A DNA stretch of 64,000 nucleotides from Papio anubis (Eukaryota > Chordata > Mammalia > Primates > Cercopithecidae), in assembly GCF_008728515.1 (NCBI RefSeq), contig NC_044984.1:85891277-85955276 (forward strand), given 5' to 3'. Under the pieces are notes generated by a model, which worked only from the letters and a program-made list of their open reading frames with translations, was not told where the DNA came from and ran no database searches. Within the stretch, counting starts at the first letter, position 1. Each line of letters starts with the position of its first letter. The translations under genes and the position numbers were made by a program. Of the stretch, positions 12,129 through 24,050 are shown one piece after another.

Positions 12129-12884
12129 TATTTTTTCTAAGTTTTCAAGGATTTCTTCAATCAGAGGATTGCTTTGAATTACTTAGTGTATAATTACAAA
12201 AACAAAAATCTTTCTCAAATACTTTTAAAGGTATTTTTTTAAGCAAAGCAAGTTTCTCCCTGTAGCATTCCTTGGAATGCTACCAGGTTGCAGAACAAAT
12301 ATCATGAACATATACATGTTCAGGCCTGAGTGGAATAGAGGGAAGAAGAAAAGATTGCCCTTGCTGCACACCTGGAATATTTTGGGAGGAGAGTGGGCAA
12401 AGGTAGTCAACTGTTGGGATATGTGATCAGAATTCTGCTTAGCTGAATTATATTTTAGCTGTAGGAAATTTTTTTTTTTTTCCCCATCAGTTAGGGAACT
12501 TATATTTAAATACAGTAATTAATGAAATAATCTTCCCAGAGGATTGGACGTTAGCATAGAATAGGGTCATAGAAAGTGGGAGGGCTTCAAAACCAGAACA
12601 TTTTAGAGCTTTGGTGAGTCTTGTGGTACTCTGTTGAGGTCTAGAAGTAACTACTGGGGCCAGAAAGGGTTGTGGTGGGGAGAACTCATCCATATTTATC
12701 AGTGCTGTTGTCCACCTCTGCTCTATTATCCTTCCCTGAGCTAGTGGACTAGGATAGACCTGTTAATAATGACCCAAAAGGATATCTGCTGTTAAAGAGG
12801 TGAATGACAGTCTCCAATGAAGGTGGGAAGAGGGTCATGTCTGATTTAGTTGATAATTGTACTGCCAGGCCCAGTGTGGTAGGT
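12129..12884. other. Unassigned spacer
   Basis: No gene or repeat family is recognised. The stretch contains short T-runs only. Confidence 0.5.
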
Positions 12885-12964
12885 AGAAGAAAAAAAAAAA
12901 AAAAAGAAAAAGAAAGAGAAAAGAAGAGAGGAAGGAAAGAAGAAAGGAGAAAGGAAAGAAAAAG
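12885..12964. repeat. Purine-only A/G-rich low-complexity tract
   Basis: A run of A, AAAG and GGAA units on the plus strand, 80 bases almost without pyrimidines. It could form triplex DNA in principle. It creates an artefactual lysine/arginine-rich reading frame. Confidence 0.88.
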
Positions 12965-13233
12965 TGTGTTCAGGAATTACATTAATTTTAAAACATCTGA
13001 CTTAATAAATTCATTGCTGAAAAAGGACAAAAGAGAATCCATGCATTGTAGGTCTTCATTCTTGCAATCAAATTAAAGGCTTTTGCTTTTTACTAACATA
13101 AGAGGTTTTTGTTTTCAAAAACAGCTGCACTATGACTTCAGATCATTCTGTGGTACTTTTCTGGTCAATGCAATACATTGCTAATTTATATAATAAAATC
13201 AGTATCTCATAACACAATTTTCCCTTCCCTACT

Positions 13234-13267
13234 TTGAGGTATAGAGCTCCTTGAGGTATAGCGCTCA
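13234..13267. repeat. 17-bp tandem duplication
   Basis: Two adjacent 17-bp units, 13234-13250 and 13251-13267, share 'ttgaggtatag' and differ at two positions. They directly abut the inverted repeat that follows. Confidence 0.8.
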
Positions 13268-13306
13268 TTGGTATAAAGCATATCTAAGAAGTGCTTTATA
13301 CCAATG
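13266..13306. repeat. Perfect 15-bp inverted repeat with 11-nt loop
   Basis: The left arm 'cattggtataaagca' (13266-13280) and the right arm 'tgctttataccaatg' (13292-13306) are exact reverse complements around an 11-nt loop. The complementarity stops at both outer edges. No known repeat family is recognised around it. Confidence 0.9.
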
Positions 13307-13854
13307 CGAAAGCAAACTTAAATGTCCCCGTAACCTCCCCTTTCTCCACTTTTTCTCCAAATTCCCCACCCTGCCCACACACAGACACATATCTATTCTG
13401 CTATATCCTACTATTATGCTTTTTGAAAATTATATGGTTTTCTATCTGGGTAAGAAGGCAAAACAGGCTCTTCCCATTCCAGAAGACTTTATGAGCTCTG
13501 CCATCTGCACATCTGGTATGTAAGATGCCTGTAGTGCTCTTTAATCAGCAACACAGACGTATGCGCTTTGGGCACTTGTCAGAGTTACTTCACAAATTGA
13601 CTGCAAACAACCAGGTCTTGTCAAAACTTTACTTGAACATGGGATGATTTAAAGAGACAAGCTAACCACCTACTTATACGTTTTCTCCAAGCTCTTACCT
13701 ATGTTAAGAAATATAACTAGAAAACAACATTGTTGAATGATGCCACTCATTTTCCTGAAATTAAAATTGGTTTGGTACATAACTTTAAATATGTATAATA
13801 AAAAAGAATTCATCTTTATAAAGATCTCTACAATCTTTTTTTGGTGAACTGTGT

Positions 13855-14062
13855 TTTTACCTGTTGTCTATTATCATGTACACAGCTCTATATAATAATC
13901 TATGAGATAATTTTTTATATATATATATAGATTTGTCTGTTGGGTAAATGTCTATCTCCCTCACTGGGACTTAAGCTGCATGAGGGGCAGAGACATTGTC
14001 ACATTTACAGCACTCAAAATGGCATTTGGTATATAGTTGGTACTCAATGATTACTTGTTAAA
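13855..14062 (-). mobile_element. L2 LINE 3' end, antisense
   Basis: The plus strand carries the complement of the L2 3' end: 'tgggacttaagctgcatgag', 'ggcagagacattgtc' and 'gtatatagttggtactcaat'. A short TA run (13916-13929) lies inside. It is an ancient, diverged copy. Confidence 0.7.
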
Positions 14063-14704
14063 ACTTATTAGCCATGTCTGATACAATTTAAAACTATAGA
14101 AAATTTAAAATTCATTAGACAATATGAGACTTCTGTAATATTTAAATGTTAAAATAGGGGACAATTACCTAAATTTTTATTTTCAATGATAGAAACTGGA
14201 GTTGTTATATTGTCTAAAGTAACAACATCCACTGAAAATGAAAACAATTAAAATGTAAATACATTAAGTGGTAACTAAAAAGCATGCTTGAATTATTTTT
14301 CCAAGAATAAACGAGTTGCTATGTGCTAAGAGTGTTTCTCAGTCAAAACCTAGAGTAATAGTCCAGGCCTCTGACCTTTCTTCCACCCAGACCCTCCAGA
14401 TACACCCTCTCTCTTCCTCTCCTTTTCTTCCTCTGTATTTTGGCTCACACTCTTCTTTTGTCCAGAACACCCTTGCCCAACATCTATGAGATAAATTTGT
14501 CCTAGAAATCAGAAGCAAAAAAAAAAAAGGCTTTTCAAGTGACCTTATTATATTTTATTCAGTGGACAACTAAAATTATACACTTTAATTTCTTTTATCA
14601 TTTTTTCCTTTTTTTTTAACCACTTATCTGTAAGTTCTATAATTCCGTTTTTTTTCTTTATTGTCAGGAAGCTCAGAAAACAGTTTAGTGTTAAATTTCC
14701 ATTT
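14063..14704. other. Unassigned spacer
   Basis: No gene or repeat is recognised. The stretch is AT-rich with a small C/T-rich patch near 14375-14460 and an A12 run at about 14517-14528. Confidence 0.5.
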
Positions 14705-15225
14705 ACTACAATTTAACAAATATATAGTGAATAATAAAAATAAGGAAGGTTCTGTACTGGGTGCTGCAGAAGAGAGAGAGATAAATGGTTCAATCCATCC
14801 TTTAGGCAAGGGAACAGTCCAGAGTTCTTGTTGTAGGGAGAGGAGAAGCTACTGCCAATGAACAAACAAGGTGAATAGGACAATGACCACTGATGGTTCC
14901 TGAAGACGGAATTAAGGGGAGGCAAAAGAGGAAAAGTAACATTCAGGTCTGGAGCTCTATAATCTGTATAAAAGAGATGAGCATTTTGCATTAATATTTT
15001 GGCTGAGTTTTTGTTCAGGTTTGGGGTAGGAGGAGAAAGCATTTCAGGTAGAAAAGAAAAGTAAATGAGCTACGTAGGGCTTATCAAATGGTCTGCTTTG
15101 ACTGGAGCAGAAGATGTGTGTTAGGACGAAGTGTGAAATAAGCACAGAAAGGTAGGTTTTGCTGTATGTGGTGCAGGCCTTTCAAAGCTATGATGAAGAA
15201 CTTCAGTTTTTACTTCATGCCAGTT
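14705..15225 (+). mobile_element. L2 LINE fragment
   Basis: The sequence follows the sense L2 3' region. It has an 'aacaaatatatagtgaa' start, a 'tctgtactgggtgctgcag' block, 'agcatttcaggtaga' and 'tgactggagcagaagatg', and near 15168-15200 the 'gcaggcctttcaaagct' block before 'gaacttcagtttttactt'. It is diverged, and the middle (about 14850-15000) is poorly matched. Confidence 0.6.
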
Positions 15226-15544
15226 GTTTTCTTCCTGCAGAGATATATTCTGTATGTTAAGTATTTTTTAATAGCTGCGTTTCCTGTTTTTCTAATGATT
15301 TAAATTACCTTAGATTTATTTTGATGGTAGAAAGAAATAAACACTATAATGTATAAATGTTGCTAAGAAAAAAGAAACTCTAATAACATTCATTTAAAAA
15401 TATCATTCAGAACAGTTATCTGATGTAGGATAGAAAGGACATAAAATGACAACTCAGTTTGTCTAGAACATCTGCAAGTCACTATGCAACGTATTTTTCC
15501 ATGTTTTATTTAATCAAATGAAAATCTGATTAATAAGCATTTAT

Positions 15545-15665
15545 ATCGCAATTTTATAGAGGATATTCTGAAGTTCAGAAAAATTAAATGACTTTCCCAG
15601 AGATACAGAGTTCATAGGTGTTCAAACTTGGATTGGAACACAAAACTCTGACCCTGAAGTTCATT
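15545..15665 (+). mobile_element. MIR SINE
   Basis: The MIR 3' half is visible: 'ttttatagaggatattctga', 'aaattaaatgactttcccag' and a gapped 'cttggattggaacaca' ending near 'ctctgaccc'. This is the usual order of MIR core and tail motifs. Confidence 0.75.
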
Positions 15666-16424
15666 TTTTTTCCTATAGACATTGTGCCATAACCAATATA
15701 ACAACTAAGTTATCAATTCACCCTAATTTTTACATTTTTGCTGATCATCCTGACACAATCTCCCTATACTTTCATATAAATATAACATTAATAATACGCA
15801 TTCAGAATTTAAATAAATAAGTAAAACAAAATGAACAGGCAGAGAGGAAAATCTAGAACGTGAAACCAATTTCTGCTTTTATCCATAGGAGTGTTTAATA
15901 TGGATATAATTTGTCAACAGATTTAACTGGTACAGAATGGAAACTTGGATGATGGTCATATTTACTATTTTATTTTCTGAAACATGTTGAGATCATTTAT
16001 TTTGAGAACAGAAGCTGCCTAGGCATGTAGTGAGGCTGTTTTGTCACTGTCTTTGCAGATGTTGATTGACAGTAGTTATCCTGAAAGTAGCCACACAGAC
16101 CAATCTTCTTGGCTAAGACATCATAGCAATTAACAAATTCTAGACCTTAGAGGAACATACCTAGAAAGACATGAGAATCCAAGGTTCTTTGGAATTCAGA
16201 ACATGGTTGTTTCTCCTGTTAAAGCTCTATTCTGTTCAACAAGGCAAAGTAACATCATGAAATTTGTTCATACAGACCCCATAACTATAAATTGAAAAAA
16301 AGAACTAGTTTCTCTCAATGTAGTATGTGTGTCATGACTGAAAGACTTAATTCCTTTTCCTGTGTGTGTATTTACATTTCAACGTAGGGTGAAGCAAAAC
16401 ATAAGCTACAAAAAGTGGAAGACT
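15666..16424. other. Unassigned spacer
   Basis: No gene or clear repeat is recognised. Confidence 0.5.
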
Positions 16425-16900
16425 GAGGGCCCAGACATCCCTCCATCAATCTCCTGGTCAAAAACCTTCAACAGCTACCAGTTACTATGGAATAAAGCTC
16501 AAGTCCTTACCATGGTATTTGGCATTCTCCACATTCTATTTCAATCTGCTGTTTCTAATATTCTCTCATTACAATTTTTCACGCAGCCAGCATACCACCT
16601 AAATGGAAATATTAGGCATTTCCCCAAATATTCCTGCGTCTTCTGGGTAATATAATGAAACTACACAGGCTTGGGCCCCACCCCCCATGGGGCTTACAGT
16701 TCACCTTCCATTATATAAGCAGGTCTTGCTGGGCTTTACCACCCTGTGAATATAAATGGGACCACACTAGTAGCAATAATAATTATATCACCCACTCCTG
16801 CTAAGTAGCAGACTCTTTAGCTTCCTTCAAAGTCTTTCTCAGTTCCATCTGAAGAGTCTCAGATGGTTCTAACTTAACACACAAATCATCTTCTCTAGCA
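16425..16900 (-). mobile_element. L2 LINE fragments, antisense
   Basis: The plus strand matches the L2 complement: 'aaccttcaacagctaccagt', 'aataaagctcaagtccttac', 'atttccccaaatattcctgc', and near 16825 'cttcaaagtctttctcagtt'. The block at about 16660-16800 does not fit L2 and may be an insertion of unknown type. Confidence 0.65.
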
Positions 16901-19900
16901 CGTGGCACTGGCCAAGCTCTTTATCAGCATCCCTTCTTGACTGCCCCAAAGCTACAGATCATTCATAGGCCAAAACAGCATTGTATTTCCCGAAATCCTC
17001 TGTGGTTCACACAGAAACAGAAAAATGTCCCTGTTTCCCTCTGCATGTCCACTTTCCCACCTAAGCATGAAAGTATGTAGCTTGTGGACATATATTGTAG
17101 GATCCTGCATTGAATCCAGCAACTTCCTTTCCTGCTCATAGCTCATCTTAATGTAGCTGAAGTGATTCTCTTTTGAGAGTAAGTACAGAAGATATTTTCA
17201 TAAGAGACATTTCTGATACTGTTATGGTAATATTAAATATAAGTATTCTTCTGAATATTATTCTATGCTTTGGTTACAAGCAGTCTGTTCAGCCTTCAAA
17301 TCTAATGTGTTCATGTGTCAGGAAAATTATTTTCTTTTTCTTGATTAATTTTAGAATAACTGTAGAACAAAAACTAGAAAGACTTCCCCGTAAGGAAAGG
17401 ATTTGGTGGAAAATACATGCAGTCATTTGTGTGTATTATACTCCATAATGTCAAATGGTCACTTACTGAGTGTTTGGAAAGTCAGTGGAGTCAGTCTCGG
17501 GGACCAGTCTCTGAGATGGACTCCAAGCTGCTCTTCCCGCTCTACCCTCCTTCATCTTCCCTGTAAACTGTGAGATCCTGCATGGGGTCCTTTAGGCTCC
17601 TTCAACCCCAACTTCTTGAGTCAAGTGGCAAAATATAGTTTCTGAGAATTCATCCTACCTGCTAAAGGAAGTCCAAACTACAGCAGGAAGCAGAGACTAG
17701 GCCATAGCTTGGCCCCCTATTTTCGTTTTTTTACCTACATAGCTTTTCATTCTTTTTAGCTTTAGAACCTTTAGAAAAAATAACCGGAACTAGGTTTCAG
17801 TCATCGCTGTAAATCCTAGGACTCCTTGCATGCAGTATTCGCTTGAAAAATTATTGTTGAATTGAATTTTTGGGTCAAGTTATACCCACTAACCTCAATT
17901 TCTTCTAAATTAAATATTACCACATATACTTTATATCTAATCTTAAGTCACTTAGGAAGGAATATAATCTCATAAATAATTTCAAAATACAAAACTGATT
18001 GTTTTTGGTTTCATAATGAAATGGATTTTCCTGCTCTTTATTCAGAAGTATGATGTTGTGTAGACACTGCCTTGAAAGTAGTTGTTGAAACTACCTGAAT
18101 TATGTTACAAGGCCATCTGATAGAAAAATAATTATATTAGTGTTACTCACATGATATTTGATGAGGAATGATTAAACCATCAGTTCCCTGGAGCTACTTC
18201 TAAACTACTGCTGCTGGAGACAGAAAGGAAATATAACAGTGGCTATATTTTACACAATGAGGGATTCATTTTTTATGGGAACTTTTCAAGGGAAATTACA
18301 CTTAAAACAGCATTTTCATCAGAAATAATAAACCTAATAGAGAATGCAGACAGCAAAGAAAACTGAGACTCAGAATTCTCAGAGAAAGAGAAAGCTTAAA
18401 TATCACAGTCTTTGCAACATTTCGTAGAATGTATTGGAAAAGAGCAAAGCTTTCAGCAGAAATCAAAACATACAACTTTTGTATTTAGAGGTGGTGTTTT
18501 GAAAGTAGGCATAAACAAAATCAGACTTAGTTAAGAGATACCGTACATCAAAAAGTAGACATCCTAGGAAACATGTAAACTGCGACAAAGTAAGCTGTGA
18601 TTCACAGGAAATTTCTCCCACCTTAAATGAAAATATCTGTAGCCATTCTGGTCAAATGACACCCACTTATCCTTATTGAAGAAAGAATAGAGAATGGTCT
18701 TGGGTAGCAATAACGAAATAGTCCAAATTGTAAACTGCATATATTCCTTATTATAGCGTATGGATTCAGTTTTATTAATGAATGCCTTCTTTGCCTGCAT
18801 AAAGTGCTAAGCTGACAAACCCATCTGGTTATTATTATAAATACATAATGGACTGGTGGAACCATAAAAATTTCTAGAGTCAAAATTAGTGTGGCTGAAG
18901 TTATACAGTGCCCCTTAAAGAATTCTGTCTGAATGAGGTCCTTTCTCTCTGAATGTAACACATTTTAAATTTTGACACTAAATATTATTCACTTTACCTA
19001 TAGATGATCCCTCAGTACCTCCGTCAATCATGTAGGTCAGCAAAGATGATTCTTCAAAGAGTCTGAAGAACCTAATGTAAAATTATTACATAAAGCCAAA
19101 AGAAAAGAGTTATATAAGATGTAACCCAGAGGCAGTGTACTGTGGAGAAAGAAAGACTGAGAGGGAGGCAAATAATGAATCCTAGTCTTGGCTTATCTCT
19201 AGCTCTTTCTTCGGCTTCAGTTAAATCCCTAAACTTCTGCTAGAATGAATCTTTGCTTTCCCCAGACTGTTTAGGGCAGGCCATTCTTGTGAGCCTGTAA
19301 AACCCTCTTTTCACCTAGAAAGCTGTACTGCAGACCATTTTTGGCCATCATTTTTACCTCGGGACCGATTCTTTCCCATTCTCTAGGCTCAGGAGGGTGC
19401 ATGACTGATCCATACACAGTGGAGAGAACTGGGCTAATTCAGTAAACTGCTCTTGACCAACGCCTTCTACCTCAGTCCCTCATGGAGCACCACCCTACAT
19501 GAAGCTAATGGTTAGATGGCACGTTTAAAAGTAAAACAAAACATTATTGTCTTTTCATAGTACCTCTGAGCTGGGCTCCTGTTGCTTGATTTGAACTTGT
19601 TAAAATCATTTAAGATAGAAACACTCTAGTGGCACTTTGAAAAGGACAACTGTTAAAATAATGACTCACAATTCCAAGAGTATGAATTCAGTAGTGGTTC
19701 CCAAGTGAGTAAACAAATATTACATAAAAATTTTTCTTGCTTGTATATTGAAAAGTATTCAGTTGGGTGCTATGTAAAAATAATTTCCTTTTCTAAAATA
19801 AAGTTTAGATTTTTTTTCCCAAAAGCAAACCCCAGACACCAACACATATGGATTTTTTTCTATATAACTAAAAGCAAGGCATCTGGATATTTTAAAACAT

Positions 19901-20935
19901 TAAATTGGGGCATTTAGTAAGATATCAAAAGTTTTCTAACATGAAAATTATAGAATCAATAGCATATTTGAGGGATAATGGTCTAAAAAATAATCTCATC
20001 TGGCCATTTGCTGTTATAGATGAGAGAAAAAAAATTCTCATGTCCTCCCTGAAAGATTTTTTATTCCAAGTATCCGATAGGTATTTGTCTCTTGATTAAC
20101 CCAAAATTTCTAAAAACCTTTAATATAATATTAGTATTAATTTCAAAAAGCATTTGTTGTGTAACCTTAACTAATTGGACACAACTGAGAATCAGTCATT
20201 TAAAAACCAAAATAGCACAAAGAATCCTTGGTGAACCAAAATGGGCTCATTAAGTTTTGACACTAAACTTCTACACTTATCATAGGTGATCCCTCAGTCC
20301 CTCCTTCAACAAATATTTATAATTGTTTTAGGCTCGATGACAATAATTTCACTTCTCATCTTTTGCACATCACATTAAATTTAAAATAGCAAATATAAAA
20401 AATCAATTAAGCGCATACTAAGAAAAGGCCTGCAGTGGTGCACAGAGGTGATGTCAACAACGATTCCTCTTGTTTTGCGGAGTTGATGGTTCAGGATAGG
20501 AATAGAGAATGCCTGAAAGAGTAAGCTGACTGACCACAGGAAATAGAGTATCTGTAGAATGACAGAATGAAACAGAACAGAAATTTTTAGAAAAATAGAC
20601 GCAAGAGCTGGACTAGCATCATTTGTTTGTTGAAATTTAATCCCTAGACTTAAGGTCAAGCTGCTCTGTACATATCAGGGATTCCTGAGCACATCATCAC
20701 AATACAATATTTTGTAGTCTGCGATGTTCTAAATGATGGACTTGGTCATCAGGCAAATACTCAATAAGCTCTATTTTAAAAGACAGAAAAATATGTGCAC
20801 ATCGTAGATTTCTAGGAGGGATCGCTTCCTGAGCCAGGTTTCGTCTAGTGATGAATCTGGCAAGATATTTGGTTATTTCTGGAGAATGGTTGAGGGATCC
20901 CACAATGTCCACTCACTGGAAGGAATGTAATATTT
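16901..20935. other. 4-kb repeat-poor, gene-free stretch
   Basis: No gene, Alu, L1 or LTR could be recognised. One feature stands out: two similar blocks of about 55 bp at 18971-19027 and 20254-20309, described in the findings. The open frames are short and have no recognisable product. Confidence 0.5.
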
Positions 20936-21412
20936 TGTCCAAAGTTGGGTCCTGCCGGTGGTTTCCTGGTCTCACTGACTTCAAGAATGGAGTCCCGGAG
21001 CTTCCAGGTGAGTGTTACAACTCTTAAAGATGGCATGGACCCAAAAAGTGAGCAGCGGCAAGATTTATTGTGAAGGGCAAAAGAACAAAGCTTCCACAGC
21101 GTGGAAGGGGATCCAAGAAGTTTGCCGCTGCTAGTTGGGGTGGCCAGCTTTTATTCCCTTATTTGTCACCACCCATGTCCTGCTGATTGGTTCATTTTAC
21201 AGAGTGCTGATTGGTCCATTTTACAGAGCACTGATTGGTCCATTTTACAGAGTGCTGACTAGTGCATTTTACAAACCTCTAGCTAGCTACAGAGTGCTGA
21301 TTGGTGCGTTTTTACAGAGCACTGATGGGTGCATTTTACAAACCTTTTGTAAGACAGAAAAGTTCTCCAAGTCCCCACTCGACCCAGGAAATACAGCTGG
21401 CTTCACCTCTCA
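20936..21412 (-). mobile_element. Solo LTR12 (HERV-9 type), antisense
   Basis: Read on the minus strand, this LTR starts with 'tgagaggtgaagccagctg'. It then has an array of CCAAT-containing units (plus-strand ATTGG at 21186, 21210, 21234 and 21300), an 'aataaaagctgg' TATA-like box (plus 21149-21156 region), an AATAAA poly-A signal (plus 21064-21069), and an end at 'tgtccaaag' on the plus strand. Flanking 4-mers 'attt' and 'atat' match at 3 of 4 positions, which fits a worn 4-bp target duplication. No internal retroviral genes accompany it, so it is a solo LTR. It is shorter than most LTR12 copies. LTR12 LTRs are known promoters/enhancers in primates. Confidence 0.88.
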
Positions 21413-21979
21413 ATATAAGGCAACTCAAAACAAAAATGTTGCCAGGTACAATAAATGGACCCAGTAATAAACCTTAATCTTAATAATAGAGTAGATGTCT
21501 TGAGAAAAATATGATAGTCATTGTTTTAGCTAACTTCAGGATTGTATCGCATTTCAAAGAGGCATACAACAAAGATTGAAGCTCACCTTGAAAAATTTAA
21601 AAGCACTTCTCTATATTAGCAATAACTACCTAGATGACATAAAAATATGAATTATACTTCACAATAGAGGCAGAACCAATAAAGTATACAGGAATTAATA
21701 GGAAACAAAATGATCTCTTTGGAAAAAAATATTCTTTTCAAAGGCATAGAAGCTGACTTGATAAATAGTAAGGTATTCCATGCTCTTTAATAGCTCTTTA
21801 AAAGGAAAAGGGAATGCTTTAAGGATGTCAATCTCCTCCAAGTTGTCAATAAATTTAATTCAAACTAAATTAACATTTCAGTTAGGGTTTTCTTTGAGAA
21901 ATATGAAATTAAAACATAATACAAAGCCACCTTTGAAAATAAAAATCTGTGGCATTGGTGGTAGAGCAGACAAATAGGG

Positions 21980-22346
21980 TGTCTTAGCTCATTTGTTCTG
22001 CTATTAATAAATACCCAAGACTAGGTTATTTATAAAGAACCTAAATTTATTTCTCACAGTTCTGTAGGCTGGGAAGTCCAAGATAAAGCCACCAGCTGGT
22101 TTGGTGTTTGGTGAGAGCTGGGTCTCCATTTCCAAGATGGCACCTTATTACTATATACTCTGGAGGGGAGAAATGCTGTGTTCTTTCACAGTGGAAGAGT
22201 GAAATAGCAAAAAGGGACCAAACTCTCCGTCATGAACCCTCATGTCTTAAATACCTCCCAAAAGGCACAACTTCCAAATATTGTGTTACTAGGGATTAAG
22301 TTTCAACATGAATTTTAGAGGCAACAAAAACATTCAAACCATAGCA
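21980..22346 (-). mobile_element. MST/MLT1-type (ERVL-MaLR) solo LTR, antisense
   Basis: The plus strand shows the complement of a MaLR LTR. It starts with 'tgtcttagctcatttgttct', has 'acttccaaatattgtgtta' and the 'tcaacatgaattttagagg' block, and ends in 'cattcaaaccatagca'. No internal region is attached. It sits within the ancient L1M. The flanks show no convincing 5-bp duplication, so the boundaries may be off by a few bases. Confidence 0.78.
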
Positions 22347-22964
22347 TGAGCCAGTTGAAAAGAATAGAGATCTCAGAACACAATTACGTAATAAACAATT
22401 GTGGCACTATAAAGCAATTGGAATGTTTAGTAGATTTTATTGGCAAAATATTTTCATATTTATGTGGAAAAAACTAGATTTTTACATAAATTATTCAAAA
22501 AGACAAGACGAGAAGGATGAAACAAAAATGTGAAAATTAGAACTGCGATGGTAATAGAAAGTAGTGTAAACATTTTTGTAGCTTAATAAAAAGTAAAAAC
22601 ATTTCAACTAAAACTTCAAAAGCAGAAACTATAAAGCAAAAGTGGATCAATTTGATTACATCAAAACTTGTGATTTCTGTTTACAAAGGACAGCTTGAAC
22701 AAAGTTAACAGATGAGACACTGGAAAAAGATATTCTGATTGTTTAACAAGAACTAATGTTGGAACATAGAAAAATTCTGCACATAAATGTAAAAATAAAT
22801 CATAGATCTCCAGGTAAAGAAAAATGAACAGGAAATAAATGCTATATTGAGTAAAGAAGAAAACAAAAGGACTAATAAATACATGAGGAGGTGGTCACAG
22901 CCACTAGTTATCAGAAAACTATAAATTGAAATTAATTGTTACTTTGTGCTTCCTATACTGGCAA

Positions 22965-23250
22965 AGTTTAACAAGTTGTATATGTGAGTCAGAATGGGTT
23001 AGGTTACGTTGTGGTAAGAAGCAACACACAAATTCTAATGACTTACAAAAGAAACTTTATATTTTGCTCATACTAGTTGTATATATTAGGCCAGTGGGTC
23101 AGTTTGGCTCATTTCATCTTCTTTTAGGCCTAAGACTTACGGGCTGTCCACAATCTAGAATGTTATTGGTTACAGTGTCAAAGGCAAAGAAGACAACTCA
23201 GGCATCAGGTGTCATGCTACTTCTGTACATATTCCATTGCTCAGCCTAGA
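22965..23250. mobile_element. Old interspersed repeat of uncertain family
   Basis: The block starting near 'agtcagaatgggttaggtta' and containing 'gtggtaagaagcaacaca' and 'ggccagtgggtcagtttggc' resembles a common mammalian interspersed repeat with a 'ttaggctgctgtaacaa' motif, but I cannot name the family. It interrupts L1M sequence. Strand and edges are uncertain. Confidence 0.5.
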
Positions 23251-24050
23251 CAAAGGAAATAAATGACACATTGAGTAAAGGAGAAAATGAAAAGACTAAG
23301 TAATGTTGTGAATCAGAAATATTGGAGAACATCAGTACGCTGCTAGGTAATTCCAGGTGTTAGTGTAATGTGAACATGGATGGGATGTAGTGGTGGAAAT
23401 GTACACTGATACTGATATTCTAGAGGGAAACCCGGAAACAAATAGTCAAAATAGCTGTATTTATACTGTATCACCCAGCAATTCTTGTTCTAGGTATGTA
23501 ACTCAAATAAATCCACACACAGGACCCTGAGGTGGTATGATATTTCATGTCAGTTTTGGCATTATTTGAAATGGGGATGAGCTGGCTGCAATCTAGGTGT
23601 CACCAGAAGTGGATAGGCAAAAATGCTGTACTTACACAAACTAGAGCACCATGCAACAGTCAGAAGGAATGGATTAGACATTCATAAAGCAAACTTAAAA
23701 GCATAGTGTCAAGAGGAAAAATAAGAAATAATTACATTATATGGCATGATATGACATTATGACATTCATTCAAAAATAACAATACATGTTTCAAAAGCGT
23801 AGTTGCAAGACCAAAGAGACACACCTTAAACATGTTAGAATTATTGAGCATGAAAAGATAGGAGAAAACAAAGTGAGAAGTGCACACAAAGGAGTGTATA
23901 TAAATGAATACATCACAGAGGGACTTTGTGAAGGACAGTGATGAAAGCGATTAAATCAATGACCTGGACCTACCGTCCAGCAGAACAAGACAAGCAAGCA
24001 AAACAACCCATAAAACTTCAGAGAACTATTTCTACTAAATCATAAAACAA

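Larger units (their letters stand above)
21480..24050 (+). mobile_element. Ancient L1M LINE ORF2/3' region, interrupted
   Basis: This is diverged L1 sequence in plus orientation. Traces of ORF2 include 'atatttatgtggaaaaaac' near 22458, 'gattacatcaaaacttgtga' near 22655, 'cactagttatcagaaaacta' near 22902 and 'atgtacactgatactgata' near 23399. An antisense LTR (21980-22346) and another old repeat (about 22965-23250) break it. It is full of stops. The ends are approximate. Confidence 0.65.

Noticed and set aside
12804..13076. Lysine/glutamate-rich 90-codon frame
   Set aside because: It is produced by the purine-only tract at 12885-12964.
16660..16800. Possible separate repeat with 'ccccatggggcttacagttc'
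   Set aside because: The wording resembles the sense 3' region of L2-like repeats but in the wrong orientation for its neighbours, and it is too short and diverged to call.
21135..21467. 110-codon plus-strand frame with repeated 'LIG.FYR' peptides
   Set aside because: It is antisense translation of the tandem CCAAT units in the LTR12. The repetition comes from the LTR, not from a protein family.
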